NCBI GenBank assembly: GCA_964450725.1
Contig: CAYVGO010000014.1
Coordinates: 1-42,396, forward strand
DNA from: CAYVGO01 sp964450725
Lineage (GTDB): Bacteria; Bacteroidota; Bacteroidia; Bacteroidales; UBA932
Direction of reading: 5' to 3'
DNA length: 42,396 nt
The notes below the pieces were generated by a model. The model was not told the origin of the DNA, did no database searches, and saw only the letters and a list, made by a program, of their open reading frames with translations. A program made the position numbers and the translations under genes. Positions 8,247 through 16,349 of the stretch are shown one piece after another (the stretch's first letter is position 1; each line of letters starts with the position of its first letter).

Positions 8247-8327
8247 ATGAAACGGAATGGGGATGCAATAAAAAGATTGCTTAAGGATTATATTAATTAT
8301 AATACCATGGAGGATGGCAAAGTGTAA
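8247..8327 (+). pseudogene. Possible N-terminal fragment of a DUF721/DciA-like gene
   Basis: A 26-codon plus-strand frame reads MKRNGDAIKRLLKDYINYNT and then MEDGKV before TAA. The pattern of a basic start, then an amphipathic helix with xDAIKxLLKDY, recalls the N-terminus of Bacteroidota DUF721 (DciA-like) proteins, but the match is from memory and short. It stops 10 bases before the 3' end of the convergent adaptor gene, which also looks cut short, so both could be edges of one deletion. It may equally be chance. Confidence 0.2.
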
Positions 8328-8336
8328 AACCAAATT

Positions 8337-9218
8337 TTAATTTGCTATTGCTTTTGCCGTTACATACATGCCCGGACGAAATTGGTCGGAATGTTCTAAC
8401 ACTTCAGCATAAACATCTAAAGAGCGATTAATGTCACTCACTTGTTGACCGATACTGATAATTTTAGCTTTAAAAGATTTTTCTTTTATGCCGTTGACTC
8501 TAAACACGACAATATCATTACTTTTGATGGAATGAATGTCTTTTTCATATAAAACCAACTTAAGAAAAAATCTTGATTTATTGATGATAGAACATATAGC
8601 ATCTCCGGCATTTAAATATTTTCCTACATTAACTTTTGGTTGTGTAATATATCCGTTGATGGCGGCTTTCACTTCAAGATAGGGTAGAATCTCTTGTTCT
8701 TGATGGGTGTTCACTCCCAATAGTGTCAACTGTGCTTTGGCAGCGTCTTTCTTACTTTTCATTGATAAGTATTCTGCACGGCTTTGGTCTACCCGTTTTT
8801 TTGTTACGGCATCTTGTTGTGACAAGGTTTGTTGGCGTTGGTATTCAGATTCCAAGTAATCAGTCTGTGCACAAGCGTCAATGTATTCTTGTTGCAGTTT
8901 GATAAAATCGGGATTTTCCAGTACGGCAATAATATCATTTTTGTTTACGTAAGCTCCTGATATTACATTCATTTTTTTGACAATACCCGGAATGGAAAGT
9001 GATACGGTAATATAATGGTCAGGGAGTAATGTAATTGTTCCTTTGATTGATAATGATGTACTGTCAGTAGTGGCTCCCGATATAGCATCAGAAGAAGATG
9101 GTACTTCATTGGAGGCAACTTGGGTTGTAGAGTCTTTTGGTGTTATGTTATTTTGAGACTGAGTATTGCTGCCGCAGGCACAGATGATGAATAAAGAAAG
9201 AAAATAAATGTACTTCAT
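8337..9218 (-). CDS. Periplasmic efflux adaptor (CusB/HlyD-like), C-terminally short
   Basis: A lipoprotein of the membrane-fusion family, which links an inner-membrane RND pump to an outer-membrane channel. The signal MKYIYFLSLFIICAC ends in a lipobox with C15. A Ser/Thr/Asp-rich linker follows. The first half of the lipoyl domain is at about 60-110 (PGIVKKMNVISGAYVNKNDIIAVLENP), a helical hairpin at about 110-170, the second lipoyl half (INGYITQPKVNVGKYLNAGDAICSI), then the beta-barrel domain ending RPGMYVTAKAIAN. The membrane-proximal domain that normally follows is missing, so at 293 residues it is roughly 60-80 short. No RND pump or TolC gene is adjacent. It lies 66 bases after the large OMP gene and is probably cotranscribed with it. 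Confidence 0.75.
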   Translation of the reverse strand: MKYIYFLSLFIICACGSNTQSQNNITPKDSTTQVASNEVPSSSDAISGATTDSTSLSIKGTITLLPDHYITVSLSIPGIVKKMNVISGAYVNKNDIIAVLENPDFIKLQQEYIDACAQTDYLESEYQRQQTLSQQDAVTKKRVDQSRAEYLSMKSKKDAAKAQLTLLGVNTHQEQEILPYLEVKAAINGYITQPKVNVGKYLNAGDAICSIINKSRFFLKLVLYEKDIHSIKSNDIVVFRVNGIKEKSFKAKIISIGQQVSDINRSLDVYAEVLEHSDQFRPGMYVTAKAIAN

Positions 9219-9284
9219 AATTTTTGATTAATATTTTAATGGACTTTTTATATATTAAATTGAGAATGCAATGCTATGGCAGGG

Positions 9285-11843
9285 TTAACTTCCGCCTTGT
9301 CCTCCTCCTCCGCTATCGCCTCCACCCTTAACATCATCATTTTCTATACTGCGTGATGCTTTCTTTACGGTGGCTTTCAGTTCGCCAATGCGATAACTGA
9401 TGTTGATTCCATAATTACGACTGGGGTAACGATTGTAACTTCGAGATATAAAGTTTTCTCCGGTAGTTAAGTTTGAGTATGAGCGATATTGTTCAAAAAC
9501 ATTAGTGGCATAAGCACTGATGTTTAAACGGTCATCTTTTAAGAAAGAGTAGTTAACGTTTAGGCTATAATAATAATACCCTGAACTTCTACCTTGTAGC
9601 CTGATGTTGGGTGTACTTCCGCCACCGTTAAGACCGGCGCGTATTTTCAGCGGAAAAGTATATTGTACTCCTCCGTAAGCAGATCCGCTCCAACCGTAGT
9701 TATGCAAGTTTTGTGACGGACTTTTGATATCTGAGTAGTTACCGCGTCCATTGATATAAATACGAGCATTGGGAGTAGGATTCCAGTTAAGATAAAAGCT
9801 CAAGGCTGTTCCATTGCTTTTACCAATATTCTGGTAGGTGGAATACAAAGCTCCGGCAGGTGCATAATGCGTGTCGTTGTCAAACCACTCTCCTCCTTCG
9901 CCAATTAATCTGCTGACGCTTTCAATTCCATTGTTGTTGAATGCGTAACGCAACGATACATTGGCATTGAACTTTGGACTGAAAGTGCTGTAACTTAGAT
10001 TGAAGGCGTGACTTTTTTCGCTGTCTAAGTTAGGGTTACCCTGACTTATAAACATGGGAGACCTGTTATCAAAATAGGGATTGAGATTCCAAATGCCCGG
10101 CCTCCAAATGCGCATATTGTAATTTGCATTTATACTTTGCGAGTTACCTATTTTGAAGCCTAAAGATACAGAGGGGACAAGATTTCCGTAATCTGTGCTA
10201 AAATTGGCATCAGAAGTAATGGCTCCGGCAAGATATTTTACTTGTTGGTAAGTATATTCATAGCGTAGGCCGGGTTTGAATGAGAATATTTTGTAAACTA
10301 ATTTATACCCTAAGTAAGCAGAAAAGATGTGATTAAAATGCTGATAGTGACTACTGCGATTGTTATTGTACTCATAGTTGTTGGCATTGAGTTTGTCTTC
10401 AAAGAATTTGTTGTTACTGTTGTTATCCCTGAAAATATATTTTAAACCGGCTTCAATGGTATGTAACTTTCCGATGGGTGTAGTAAAATCTCCTTGAAAA
10501 GTGTGTTCGGTAGTGTTTGTTTTTCCTGTACTTTGAGCATTGACAAGTTGTAAATAACGGATAAGTGTGGTGTCAGAAGTCGGGTCAATGTCATAAACAC
10601 TATTGCTATTGTCGGTTTGTGGTTGGGTGTCGATTTTGTATGAAAGAGTAAGCATACGGTCTTTGTTCTTTTTAAAAGTACGCTGGTAATCAAGATTTCC
10701 ACGGATGGAATACCATGAGCCTTTACCTTTACTGATTCCATTATATTGATAAGCAAATTGCTCTCGGTTAGCGTTCCACATAGTGGTTAAACTGTTACCA
10801 TCACTGTTATTACTGCCACCGTACATACCAAAACCCATGGTCAACAGTCGCAATGTGTCTATTTCATAACTTGCTTCAATATTTCCGAACTGAAAACTTC
10901 CATTATATTTAGAAGTTCTATTAGATTCAAGATACTTTTGTGTAATCTCTTCAGGGTTGGTATTTTCGCGATATTGTTCAGACATACTGCGAGGTTGGTT
11001 GTTGTAATTGTAGTTGTAATTGGCTGTTACGGTAAATTTTCCTTTTTTTATGGTGGCATAAGCACCCGCACCCGCACCATAATTACTTCCACTGGCACGG
11101 AAAGTAGCCGTATAACCTTCAAAACCGCCCTCTACAGTAACAATATTAAGGATACCTCCAACACCTTCAGCATCATATTTAGCACCGGGCGAAGTAATTA
11201 CTTCAATATATTTAATGGTATTGGCGGGCATGCTTTTAAGTACCTCTTTGGGATTATTACTCATCATGTTATTGGGCTTGCCATTGACATGAATTTTAAA
11301 ACTGCTGCTACCGTTGACTTGAATATTATCTTCACCATCTACAGTTACCAAGGGAACTTTTCGAAGCATTTCCATGACAGTATTTGTTTTCGAGTCAGGA
11401 TCGTCTTGAATGTTGTATTCAATTTTATCAACATCTACTTTGACTAAAGGTTTTTGTGCTACAACTTCTACTCCTTTTAATTCACTGGCCGCATCAGCAG
11501 TATAAAACGTATCAAGATTAATAACTTTTATATCTGGGTTGACCTCAAAACTTTTTGCTACCGGAACTTTACCGATGGAAGAAATAGAGATGAGATAATC
11601 TCCGGGAGTGGCCGATATTTTTTCCTGAAATTTTCCGTTAGCATCTGTAACTGACACTTTTATGGCTTTTGTCGGAACTTCTTTTTTTGTAATTTTAATC
11701 GTGGCATAAGGTTCACTTTCTCTGGTGATAGAGTCTATGAGTATCCCTTTTAGTGTACATGAAACAGAGGTTTGCTTCTGCTGAGCAACAGTAACAAAAG
11801 TTGTACACAGCAATGAAAAAATAAATAATAATCTTGTCGTCAT
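9285..11843 (-). CDS. TonB-type outer-membrane beta-barrel protein (OMP_b-brl family)
   Basis: The start MTTRLLFIFSLLCTTFVTVAQQ is preferred because it gives a clean signal peptide cleaved after VA; a start 17 codons earlier is possible. The mature part begins with a carboxypeptidase-regulatory-like fold (LKGILIDSITRESEPYATI to SISSIGKVPVA). Next is a plug-like domain with VDKIEYNIQDDPDSKTNTVM, LRKVPLVTVDGEDNIQVNG and the typical IKYIEVITSPGAKYDAEG and GGILNIV. A barrel of about 580 residues rich in Tyr, Asn and Gly completes it, with a glycine-rich tail (GGGDSGGGGQGGS) also seen in relatives. These proteins resemble SusC but lack a SusD partner; ligands are mostly unknown. The efflux adaptor follows in the same direction. 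Confidence 0.85.
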   Translation of the reverse strand: MTTRLLFIFSLLCTTFVTVAQQKQTSVSCTLKGILIDSITRESEPYATIKITKKEVPTKAIKVSVTDANGKFQEKISATPGDYLISISSIGKVPVAKSFEVNPDIKVINLDTFYTADAASELKGVEVVAQKPLVKVDVDKIEYNIQDDPDSKTNTVMEMLRKVPLVTVDGEDNIQVNGSSSFKIHVNGKPNNMMSNNPKEVLKSMPANTIKYIEVITSPGAKYDAEGVGGILNIVTVEGGFEGYTATFRASGSNYGAGAGAYATIKKGKFTVTANYNYNYNNQPRSMSEQYRENTNPEEITQKYLESNRTSKYNGSFQFGNIEASYEIDTLRLLTMGFGMYGGSNNSDGNSLTTMWNANREQFAYQYNGISKGKGSWYSIRGNLDYQRTFKKNKDRMLTLSYKIDTQPQTDNSNSVYDIDPTSDTTLIRYLQLVNAQSTGKTNTTEHTFQGDFTTPIGKLHTIEAGLKYIFRDNNSNNKFFEDKLNANNYEYNNNRSSHYQHFNHIFSAYLGYKLVYKIFSFKPGLRYEYTYQQVKYLAGAITSDANFSTDYGNLVPSVSLGFKIGNSQSINANYNMRIWRPGIWNLNPYFDNRSPMFISQGNPNLDSEKSHAFNLSYSTFSPKFNANVSLRYAFNNNGIESVSRLIGEGGEWFDNDTHYAPAGALYSTYQNIGKSNGTALSFYLNWNPTPNARIYINGRGNYSDIKSPSQNLHNYGWSGSAYGGVQYTFPLKIRAGLNGGGSTPNIRLQGRSSGYYYYSLNVNYSFLKDDRLNISAYATNVFEQYRSYSNLTTGENFISRSYNRYPSRNYGINISYRIGELKATVKKASRSIENDDVKGGGDSGGGGQGGS

Positions 11844-12307
11844 CAGACTTTGTTTTATAAATATTTTAAGAGAATAAGAAGGATGAGAAGTCAATCACTT
11901 TGGAAAGGACAGGGACTTTTGCGATGAAAAAGTAATTGTGAAGTATATCTAAATTTTTAGTTTATAACAAATGTAAGCATTTCATTTTTAATCACCAAAA
12001 TCTTTTTTATTGGGGAGAGAGAAAGGAGGAAATAGTGGTTAGTGATTAACGGGTAGCGGTTAGTGAAATACACTCTGCAAAAAGCAGGTAAAACAATTTG
12101 TGTTTAAATGAAAGAAAAAGGATTGGTGGAAGTCCGGGAACTCTCTAAAAAGAAAAATAATGCTCTATAAATTGAATATCCAATTTTATCTTTTGATTCA
12201 ACTTGTGAATTTTAAATCAACTTTGGCAATAAAAATCTAATTTACACGTTATATCTAATAAAGCAATCCTATGCTTACTTCAAGTTATTATTAACATTAA
12301 TCTGAGA
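11844..12307. other. Divergent intergenic region
   Basis: This gap separates the minus-strand OMP operon from the plus-strand metalloprotease cluster. Apart from the OMP promoter it holds two direct copies of GGTTAGTGA around 12033-12062, separated by about 12 bases, a short motif pair of unknown meaning. Before the plus-strand gene the DNA is AT-rich. An ACTTTGG near 12220 is the nearest promoter-like word, but no convincing TTG-N19-TAnnTTTG is present. A weak AAGCA/TGCTT hairpin lies close to the start codon. Confidence 0.4.
11968..11999 (-). promoter_or_regulatory. Promoter of the OMP-adaptor operon
   Basis: On the minus strand TTTG (11996-11999) is followed after 20 bases by TACATTTG (11968-11975), a full match to the Bacteroidota promoter form. 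It predicts a leader of roughly 110-120 bases before the chosen ATG at 11843. Confidence 0.6.
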
Positions 12308-14641
12308 ATGAGTATGAAAAAAATTGTAGTCTTGATGCTTCTTTTTAGCATCTTTTTAACCTGTAAGAAAAAAAATAACGACATGGGGGCGAAGGAAGAG
12401 GGTATGAAAGATACAGTCATTTCTCAATCAGACAAAAGGAAAGAGATAAAAAGTATTATTGAAGATGTTTTAGGTAATTCGGTTTTTAAGTTCAAAGCCG
12501 GAACTACCGGAAACAATCCTTATTCTGTAAAAAACATTCAGGAGGCTGTTGATAGTTTAATGGCTTGGGGATACGGAGACTCTGTTGCTTACCTTTTGCC
12601 TTTATCTAATGGAGGAGTAGAAGCAACTCATATATATTTGCGGTTTGAGCCGGTTACAGAAAGTCAATGGGTAATACTGGGACAAGACACCTCCTTTCAA
12701 AAATATGATGTACCGCTGGAGTTTATGCCCGATGCTAACGGTCAACCCTATGTTGAACCTTGCGAAGGGGAATTTGCTTATCAGTATGCTTCTCTGCCGA
12801 TTGGACATCCAATTCCCAATGTACCTTATACGGTTAGAGATTCTCTTTTCAAGTTATCTGACGAAATGGAAATTCTGATGACAACAACATTGTTGTTTAC
12901 CGGCAATTTCGACATGAACAACGATTTTATGGAGTTATTGATTGATGAACTTATGCCTGATTATGATGAACTGATACTACTTTACCAAACCGAAAAAGGT
13001 CTGGTACAACAAAAAATTGTCAAGGGTATATTTTCAAAACTCTTCAAGGTCTTTAAGAAGGTAGTCAAAGCCGTCATTAAAGTTACCGTTAAAATTGTCA
13101 ATGCCGTCATTACTGTTGCCAAAACGTTTTTGCCATGGGGTGCTTTTCCTTCCGGATATGTAAAATTGGCTGACGACAATTCAGCCATATCCAATGTTAC
13201 AGTACTCACTTTTAATTTCGGACTTCCGGTAGAAGTGATGACCAATGAAAGCGGCTATTTTTATATGCCGGTAAAATTTTTGGTAGGTTCATTGTTTTAT
13301 GTTGTTTATTCAAACAAACAGTGCATTATTCGTCAATGGCACAATGTTAATGCCGGTACTGTTGCCGAATCAGTTTTCAAACTCCCTTTTGCCGCAAGAC
13401 ATTACGACGGGTGGACAAATATAGGACAAATGAACAATGGAATGACCATTCGCGTCAATGGAATACAGGCAAGTATGTGGACACATATTGTCAGAGGAAT
13501 TGGAGACTATTACAAATATGCAGCACAAGACAATATTAAAACCATCAAAGAGCGGTTGACCGTTTTTGCCAATTATACCAATGGAGAAAGTGCATCTTCT
13601 ACGCCGCTCATTAGTAAAGTGATTGCTGAAGGACACTTTTTTAGTTGGTCAAAATATATTGACATTGTCAGATTTCCTTATTATGTTGTAGCAGATCTTA
13701 TTGCTCCCGACCTTATTCTCTCTTTCAAAACAACTGCAGATATTAAAAGTGAAGCAGACAGAATTGCATTTTATTGTACTATTTTTCATGAACTGGGACA
13801 CAGTAGCCATTTTAAAGCCATTGGCGCTCTGAGTTATGTTCCCCTTTATGTTGAAGCGATAAAAGGATATGGAGAAAAAAACGGAATCTATGCAGGATAT
13901 ATTGCACAGGGAGAATCGTGGGCAGAATTTTTGGGGCAACGCTATATCAATCGAAAATATCCATCACTTTCTTCAAATAAGGATTACATGAAACAATATA
14001 GTGAGGAATATTCAGATGAAAAATATACCGGTACGAAATGGATACCTTATGGTGTTTGGTATGATTTAATAGACAATCACATTGATGAAGTACACGAGGA
14101 TATGCCCGAAGTGATTGATGACAAGGTCAACGCTTACACCCTGCAGGAAGTTTACAATGCCTTCGGTCCGGGTCAACGTACTCCTCAGATATACAGAGAC
14201 CAATTACTTCAAAAATATAATCACCGTCAACGTTGCGAAGTACTAAAACTCTATCACAGTTACGGTTACGGAGATAGTTATGATGACTACAATAATCCGG
14301 ACATCATTTACACTCTCGAATGGAAGCCTTTTCCGCTTTTAGATAAATTTATTGAATCGTTTCGACATGTAGATGTCTGCGGAACGGAAAGAATATTTCG
14401 TAATAACGGAGATATTGTATATAATACTCCCATTATAGATGCTGCATTATATAATTACCGTTCTCCGGATGGCAGTATGATTAAAGTCTGGACAAAAACC
14501 ATTGACAACCAAACTTCTGATGACGGTCGAAGTTACCGGGTGGACAGCATTCGGTTCTTGAATAAAACAGGAAATGTTGTACATAGTTACAAACCCGATA
14601 TTTCCAATTTCTTGATAGATTATTATTTTAAATTCAGATAG
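12308..14641 (+). CDS. Large HExxH (gluzincin-like) lipoprotein
   Basis: A 777-residue secreted protein, probably a zinc metalloprotease; I do not recognise a named family. A short signal MSMKKIVVLMLLFSIFLTC ends at C19, followed by KKK. Thr at -1 is unusual, so lipidation is likely but not certain. Residues 30-235 are acidic and of unknown fold. Residues 240-275 form a strikingly basic amphipathic helix (IFSKLFKVFKKVVKAVIKV and on). Residues about 281-345 look like a carboxypeptidase-regulatory/Ig-like domain (SGYVKLADDNSAISNVTVL, then NESGYFYMPV). The active-site motif is H494-E-L-G-H498 in FYCTIFHELGHSSH. E536 or E540 in GESWAEF, about 40 residues on, is the likely third zinc ligand. Two small lipoprotein genes follow almost without gap. 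Confidence 0.7.
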   Translation: MSMKKIVVLMLLFSIFLTCKKKNNDMGAKEEGMKDTVISQSDKRKEIKSIIEDVLGNSVFKFKAGTTGNNPYSVKNIQEAVDSLMAWGYGDSVAYLLPLSNGGVEATHIYLRFEPVTESQWVILGQDTSFQKYDVPLEFMPDANGQPYVEPCEGEFAYQYASLPIGHPIPNVPYTVRDSLFKLSDEMEILMTTTLLFTGNFDMNNDFMELLIDELMPDYDELILLYQTEKGLVQQKIVKGIFSKLFKVFKKVVKAVIKVTVKIVNAVITVAKTFLPWGAFPSGYVKLADDNSAISNVTVLTFNFGLPVEVMTNESGYFYMPVKFLVGSLFYVVYSNKQCIIRQWHNVNAGTVAESVFKLPFAARHYDGWTNIGQMNNGMTIRVNGIQASMWTHIVRGIGDYYKYAAQDNIKTIKERLTVFANYTNGESASSTPLISKVIAEGHFFSWSKYIDIVRFPYYVVADLIAPDLILSFKTTADIKSEADRIAFYCTIFHELGHSSHFKAIGALSYVPLYVEAIKGYGEKNGIYAGYIAQGESWAEFLGQRYINRKYPSLSSNKDYMKQYSEEYSDEKYTGTKWIPYGVWYDLIDNHIDEVHEDMPEVIDDKVNAYTLQEVYNAFGPGQRTPQIYRDQLLQKYNHRQRCEVLKLYHSYGYGDSYDDYNNPDIIYTLEWKPFPLLDKFIESFRHVDVCGTERIFRNNGDIVYNTPIIDAALYNYRSPDGSMIKVWTKTIDNQTSDDGRSYRVDSIRFLNKTGNVVHSYKPDISNFLIDYYFKFR

Positions 14642-14652
14642 TGATGAAAAAT
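14587..14652 (+). repeat. Direct repeat copy 1 (3' end of the metalloprotease gene)
   Basis: These 66 bases encode the last residues YKPDISNFLIDYYFKFR, the stop, and the first bases of the next lipoprotein gene. They recur at 15300-15365 with one difference (gatAgat against gatCgat), and the first 41 bases recur at 15929-15969. This copy is the only one inside a long gene, so it is probably the source of the others. Confidence 0.95.
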
Positions 14653-15285
14653 ACAGTGATAAAATTGATTTTTTGGAGTGTTTTTATTCTTTTTTGTGCC
14701 TGCGGAAAACCCTATCAGGAATACTCTATAGATTATGTAACCCTCAATGTATCTCCAACACAAGATACTTTTTATTTGGGAGACACATTAACTTTAAATA
14801 TTGATTTTTCTTCAGCGGTTACACTCAATGACGGGACTTTAATAGAATTGGGAAACGGTTATTTTGACATACCATCGATTCAAATTAACGAAGTGGAAAT
14901 AACTCCGGAACATAATCATATTTCATCTTGGGCAGATGCCCGAGTGAAAAGGTATTCCACAAATATGGTTTTTCAGAGTACCGTCAGTTCTCCGTATCCT
15001 AATTTTTTAGAATCAAACAATGTGCTTATTCCTTGTATAGATGGTCGATGTCATCAAGAAGTCAAAATAAAACTTACAGAGAAAGGAAATTATATCATTC
15101 TATGTAGAGCACATCTTTTTAGTAGAACACTAAGTGAAACGAAAAATAATTTTTATAACAGTGATGGAAAAAGAACCAATACAACGATATATTTCAAGTC
15201 TTTACCTTTTGTTCCGCAAAAAATAAACACCACCACAGAGTTTACCTATTATCCGTTTGCCGTTGTTGATCGACCATCAAACTAA
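14644..15285 (+). CDS. Small lipoprotein, tandem paralogue 1
   Basis: The ATG two bases after the preceding stop is chosen; an overlapping GTG at 14641 is the alternative. The 213-residue product has a lipoprotein signal (WSVFILFCAC, C20). It then has an Ig-like beta-rich segment IDYVTLNVSPTQDTFYLGDT followed by LTLNIDFSSAVTLNDGTLIE. A Cys pair in IPCIDGRCHQ may form a disulfide. It ends TYYPFAVVDRPSN. The next gene is a clear paralogue sharing DYVTLNV, QDT.YLGDTL, the CxDGRC motif and the last residues. Position after the HExxH protein suggests a partner or substrate role at the cell surface, but no function is known. Confidence 0.75.
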   Translation: MKNTVIKLIFWSVFILFCACGKPYQEYSIDYVTLNVSPTQDTFYLGDTLTLNIDFSSAVTLNDGTLIELGNGYFDIPSIQINEVEITPEHNHISSWADARVKRYSTNMVFQSTVSSPYPNFLESNNVLIPCIDGRCHQEVKIKLTEKGNYIILCRAHLFSRTLSETKNNFYNSDGKRTNTTIYFKSLPFVPQKINTTTEFTYYPFAVVDRPSN

Positions 15286-15291
15286 TTACAG

Positions 15292-15365
15292 ATGAAAAAT
15301 TACAAACCCGATATTTCCAATTTCTTGATCGATTATTATTTTAAATTCAGATAGTGATGAAAAAT
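15292..15365 (+). repeat. Direct repeat copy 2 with 20-codon remnant frame
   Basis: Between the two lipoprotein genes, an ATG at 15292 opens a frame MKN followed by YKPDISNFLIDYYFKFR and TAG at 15352-15354, a displaced copy of the metalloprotease C-terminus. The sequence 15262-15329 (end of paralogue 1 plus this remnant) is identical to 15891-15958, which places both at the same position in a tandem duplication unit. The peptide is probably not functional. Confidence 0.9.
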
Positions 15366-15914
15366 ATTGGCTGGATATTTATATTTTTATGTTTCTCCGG
15401 TTGTATGGGTTGTGAAAAAACACCAACGATTGATTACGTAACTCTCAATGTATTTCCTACGCAGGACACTCTTTATTTAGGAGATACATTGGCTTTACAT
15501 GTTGACTTTCCTTCTGCGGTTACACTCAGTGACGGCACTTTAGTTGAACTACAAAATGGTTATTTTTATATACCAGAGATTAGTGTTGAGGGAGTGTCAA
15601 TAGATCTGGGTTTTTATAGTAGTATCAGACCTCCTTATTCTTATAAGGATTCTGATTACTATATTATACCTTGTCAAGATGGTCGGTGTTTTCAAATATT
15701 CAAAATGAAACTTAGGCAAAAAGGTAATTTTGTAATCAAGGTTTCTCCATATCATCTCTATCACTATCAATCACCCAATAATTATTATAAGAGCAATGGG
15801 AAAAAAGCATTTAATGTGTATTTCAGTTTTTTACCCTTTGTTCCGCAAAAAATAGCAACTACCGGAAGTGTAACCTACTATCCATTCACTGTTGTTGATC
15901 GACCATCAAACTAA
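15357..15914 (+). CDS. Small lipoprotein, tandem paralogue 2
   Basis: A 185-residue lipoprotein with signal MKNIGWIFIFLCFSGC (C16). It mirrors paralogue 1: IDYVTLNVFPTQDTLYLGDT, then a DFPSAVTLSDGTLVEL segment, IPCQDGRCFQ, SFLPFVPQKIATT and the identical ending VVDRPSN. The middle is about 25 residues shorter than in paralogue 1 and diverged, so the duplication is not very recent or has been under changing selection. The upstream 66 bases copy the end of the metalloprotease gene, showing how the duplicate arose. It is likely cotranscribed with the two genes before it. Confidence 0.75.
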   Translation: MKNIGWIFIFLCFSGCMGCEKTPTIDYVTLNVFPTQDTLYLGDTLALHVDFPSAVTLSDGTLVELQNGYFYIPEISVEGVSIDLGFYSSIRPPYSYKDSDYYIIPCQDGRCFQIFKMKLRQKGNFVIKVSPYHLYHYQSPNNYYKSNGKKAFNVYFSFLPFVPQKIATTGSVTYYPFTVVDRPSN

Positions 15915-15920
15915 TTACAG

Positions 15921-15971
15921 ATGAAAAATTACAAACCCGATATTTCCAATTTCTTGATAGATTATTATTGA
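15921..15971 (+). repeat. Direct repeat copy 3, truncated remnant
   Basis: A third copy of the metalloprotease 3' end follows paralogue 2. The frame reads MKN followed by YKPDISNFLIDYY and then TGA, because homology breaks off at 15969. The right boundary of the duplicated unit is therefore at about 15969. Confidence 0.9.
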
Positions 15972-16019
15972 TGTTGTGTAAAAATGGTAGCAAATGGGTT
16001 TGAATAAGGTTGAAAATAA

Positions 16020-16275
16020 CGAAAACCATTTCTCCAATTTTTTCGGCTTGTGGGAATTCGGTAAATGCCAAAAACTCTTTTTTATGGCTTGCAGTAATCC
16101 TGCAAATGTCAAAAACTCTTTTTTGTGGCTTGCAGTAATCCTGCAAATGTCAAAAACTCTTTTTTGTGGCTTGCAGTAATCCTGCAAATGCCAAAAACTC
16201 TTTTTTGTGGCTTGCAGTAATCCTGCAAATGCCAAAAACTCTTTTTTTCGGCTTGCAGTAACTCTGCAAATGTTA
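16020..16275. repeat. Tandem array of 41-bp units
   Basis: Full units start at 16061, 16102, 16143, 16184 and 16225, a constant 41-bp period. A decayed unit lies at 16020-16060 and a partial one at 16266-16275. Each reads GCAAATGYCAAAAACTC, a T-run, then GTGGCTTGCAGTAATCCT. Two foldbacks are present: AAAAA-ctc-TTTTT, and TTGCAG-taatc-CTGCAA, extendable by GGC/GCC. The array sits between the 3' ends of convergent genes and is followed at once by a strong hairpin. Minus-strand frames run through it, but since 41 is not a multiple of three the peptide changes frame at every unit. Confidence 0.95.
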
Positions 16276-16282
16276 AAAATAA

Positions 16283-16323
16283 TAAGGCTGTTCAATGCTT
16301 TAAATATTGTTTGAACAGCCTTA
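16283..16323 (-). terminator. Terminator of the leftward SusC1-SusD1-lipoprotein operon
   Basis: TAAGGCTGTTCAA (16283-16295) pairs perfectly with TTGAACAGCCTTA (16311-16323), a 13-bp stem. In the minus direction a T-rich run (ATTATTTTTAAC) follows, as for an intrinsic terminator. On the plus strand the following bases are not T-rich. Confidence 0.8.
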
Positions 16324-16349
16324 CCCCAATATATTATTTTAATGAAGTA

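Noticed and set aside
10938..11447. Plus-strand 169-codon frame inside the large OMP gene
   Set aside because: It is the antisense shadow of a well-supported gene with clear domain motifs.
15886..16295. Minus-strand frames of up to 126 codons through the 41-bp array
   Set aside because: The 41-bp period shifts frame at each unit, so the peptide is not a repeated protein motif. The frames also overlap the terminator and the end of the opposite gene.
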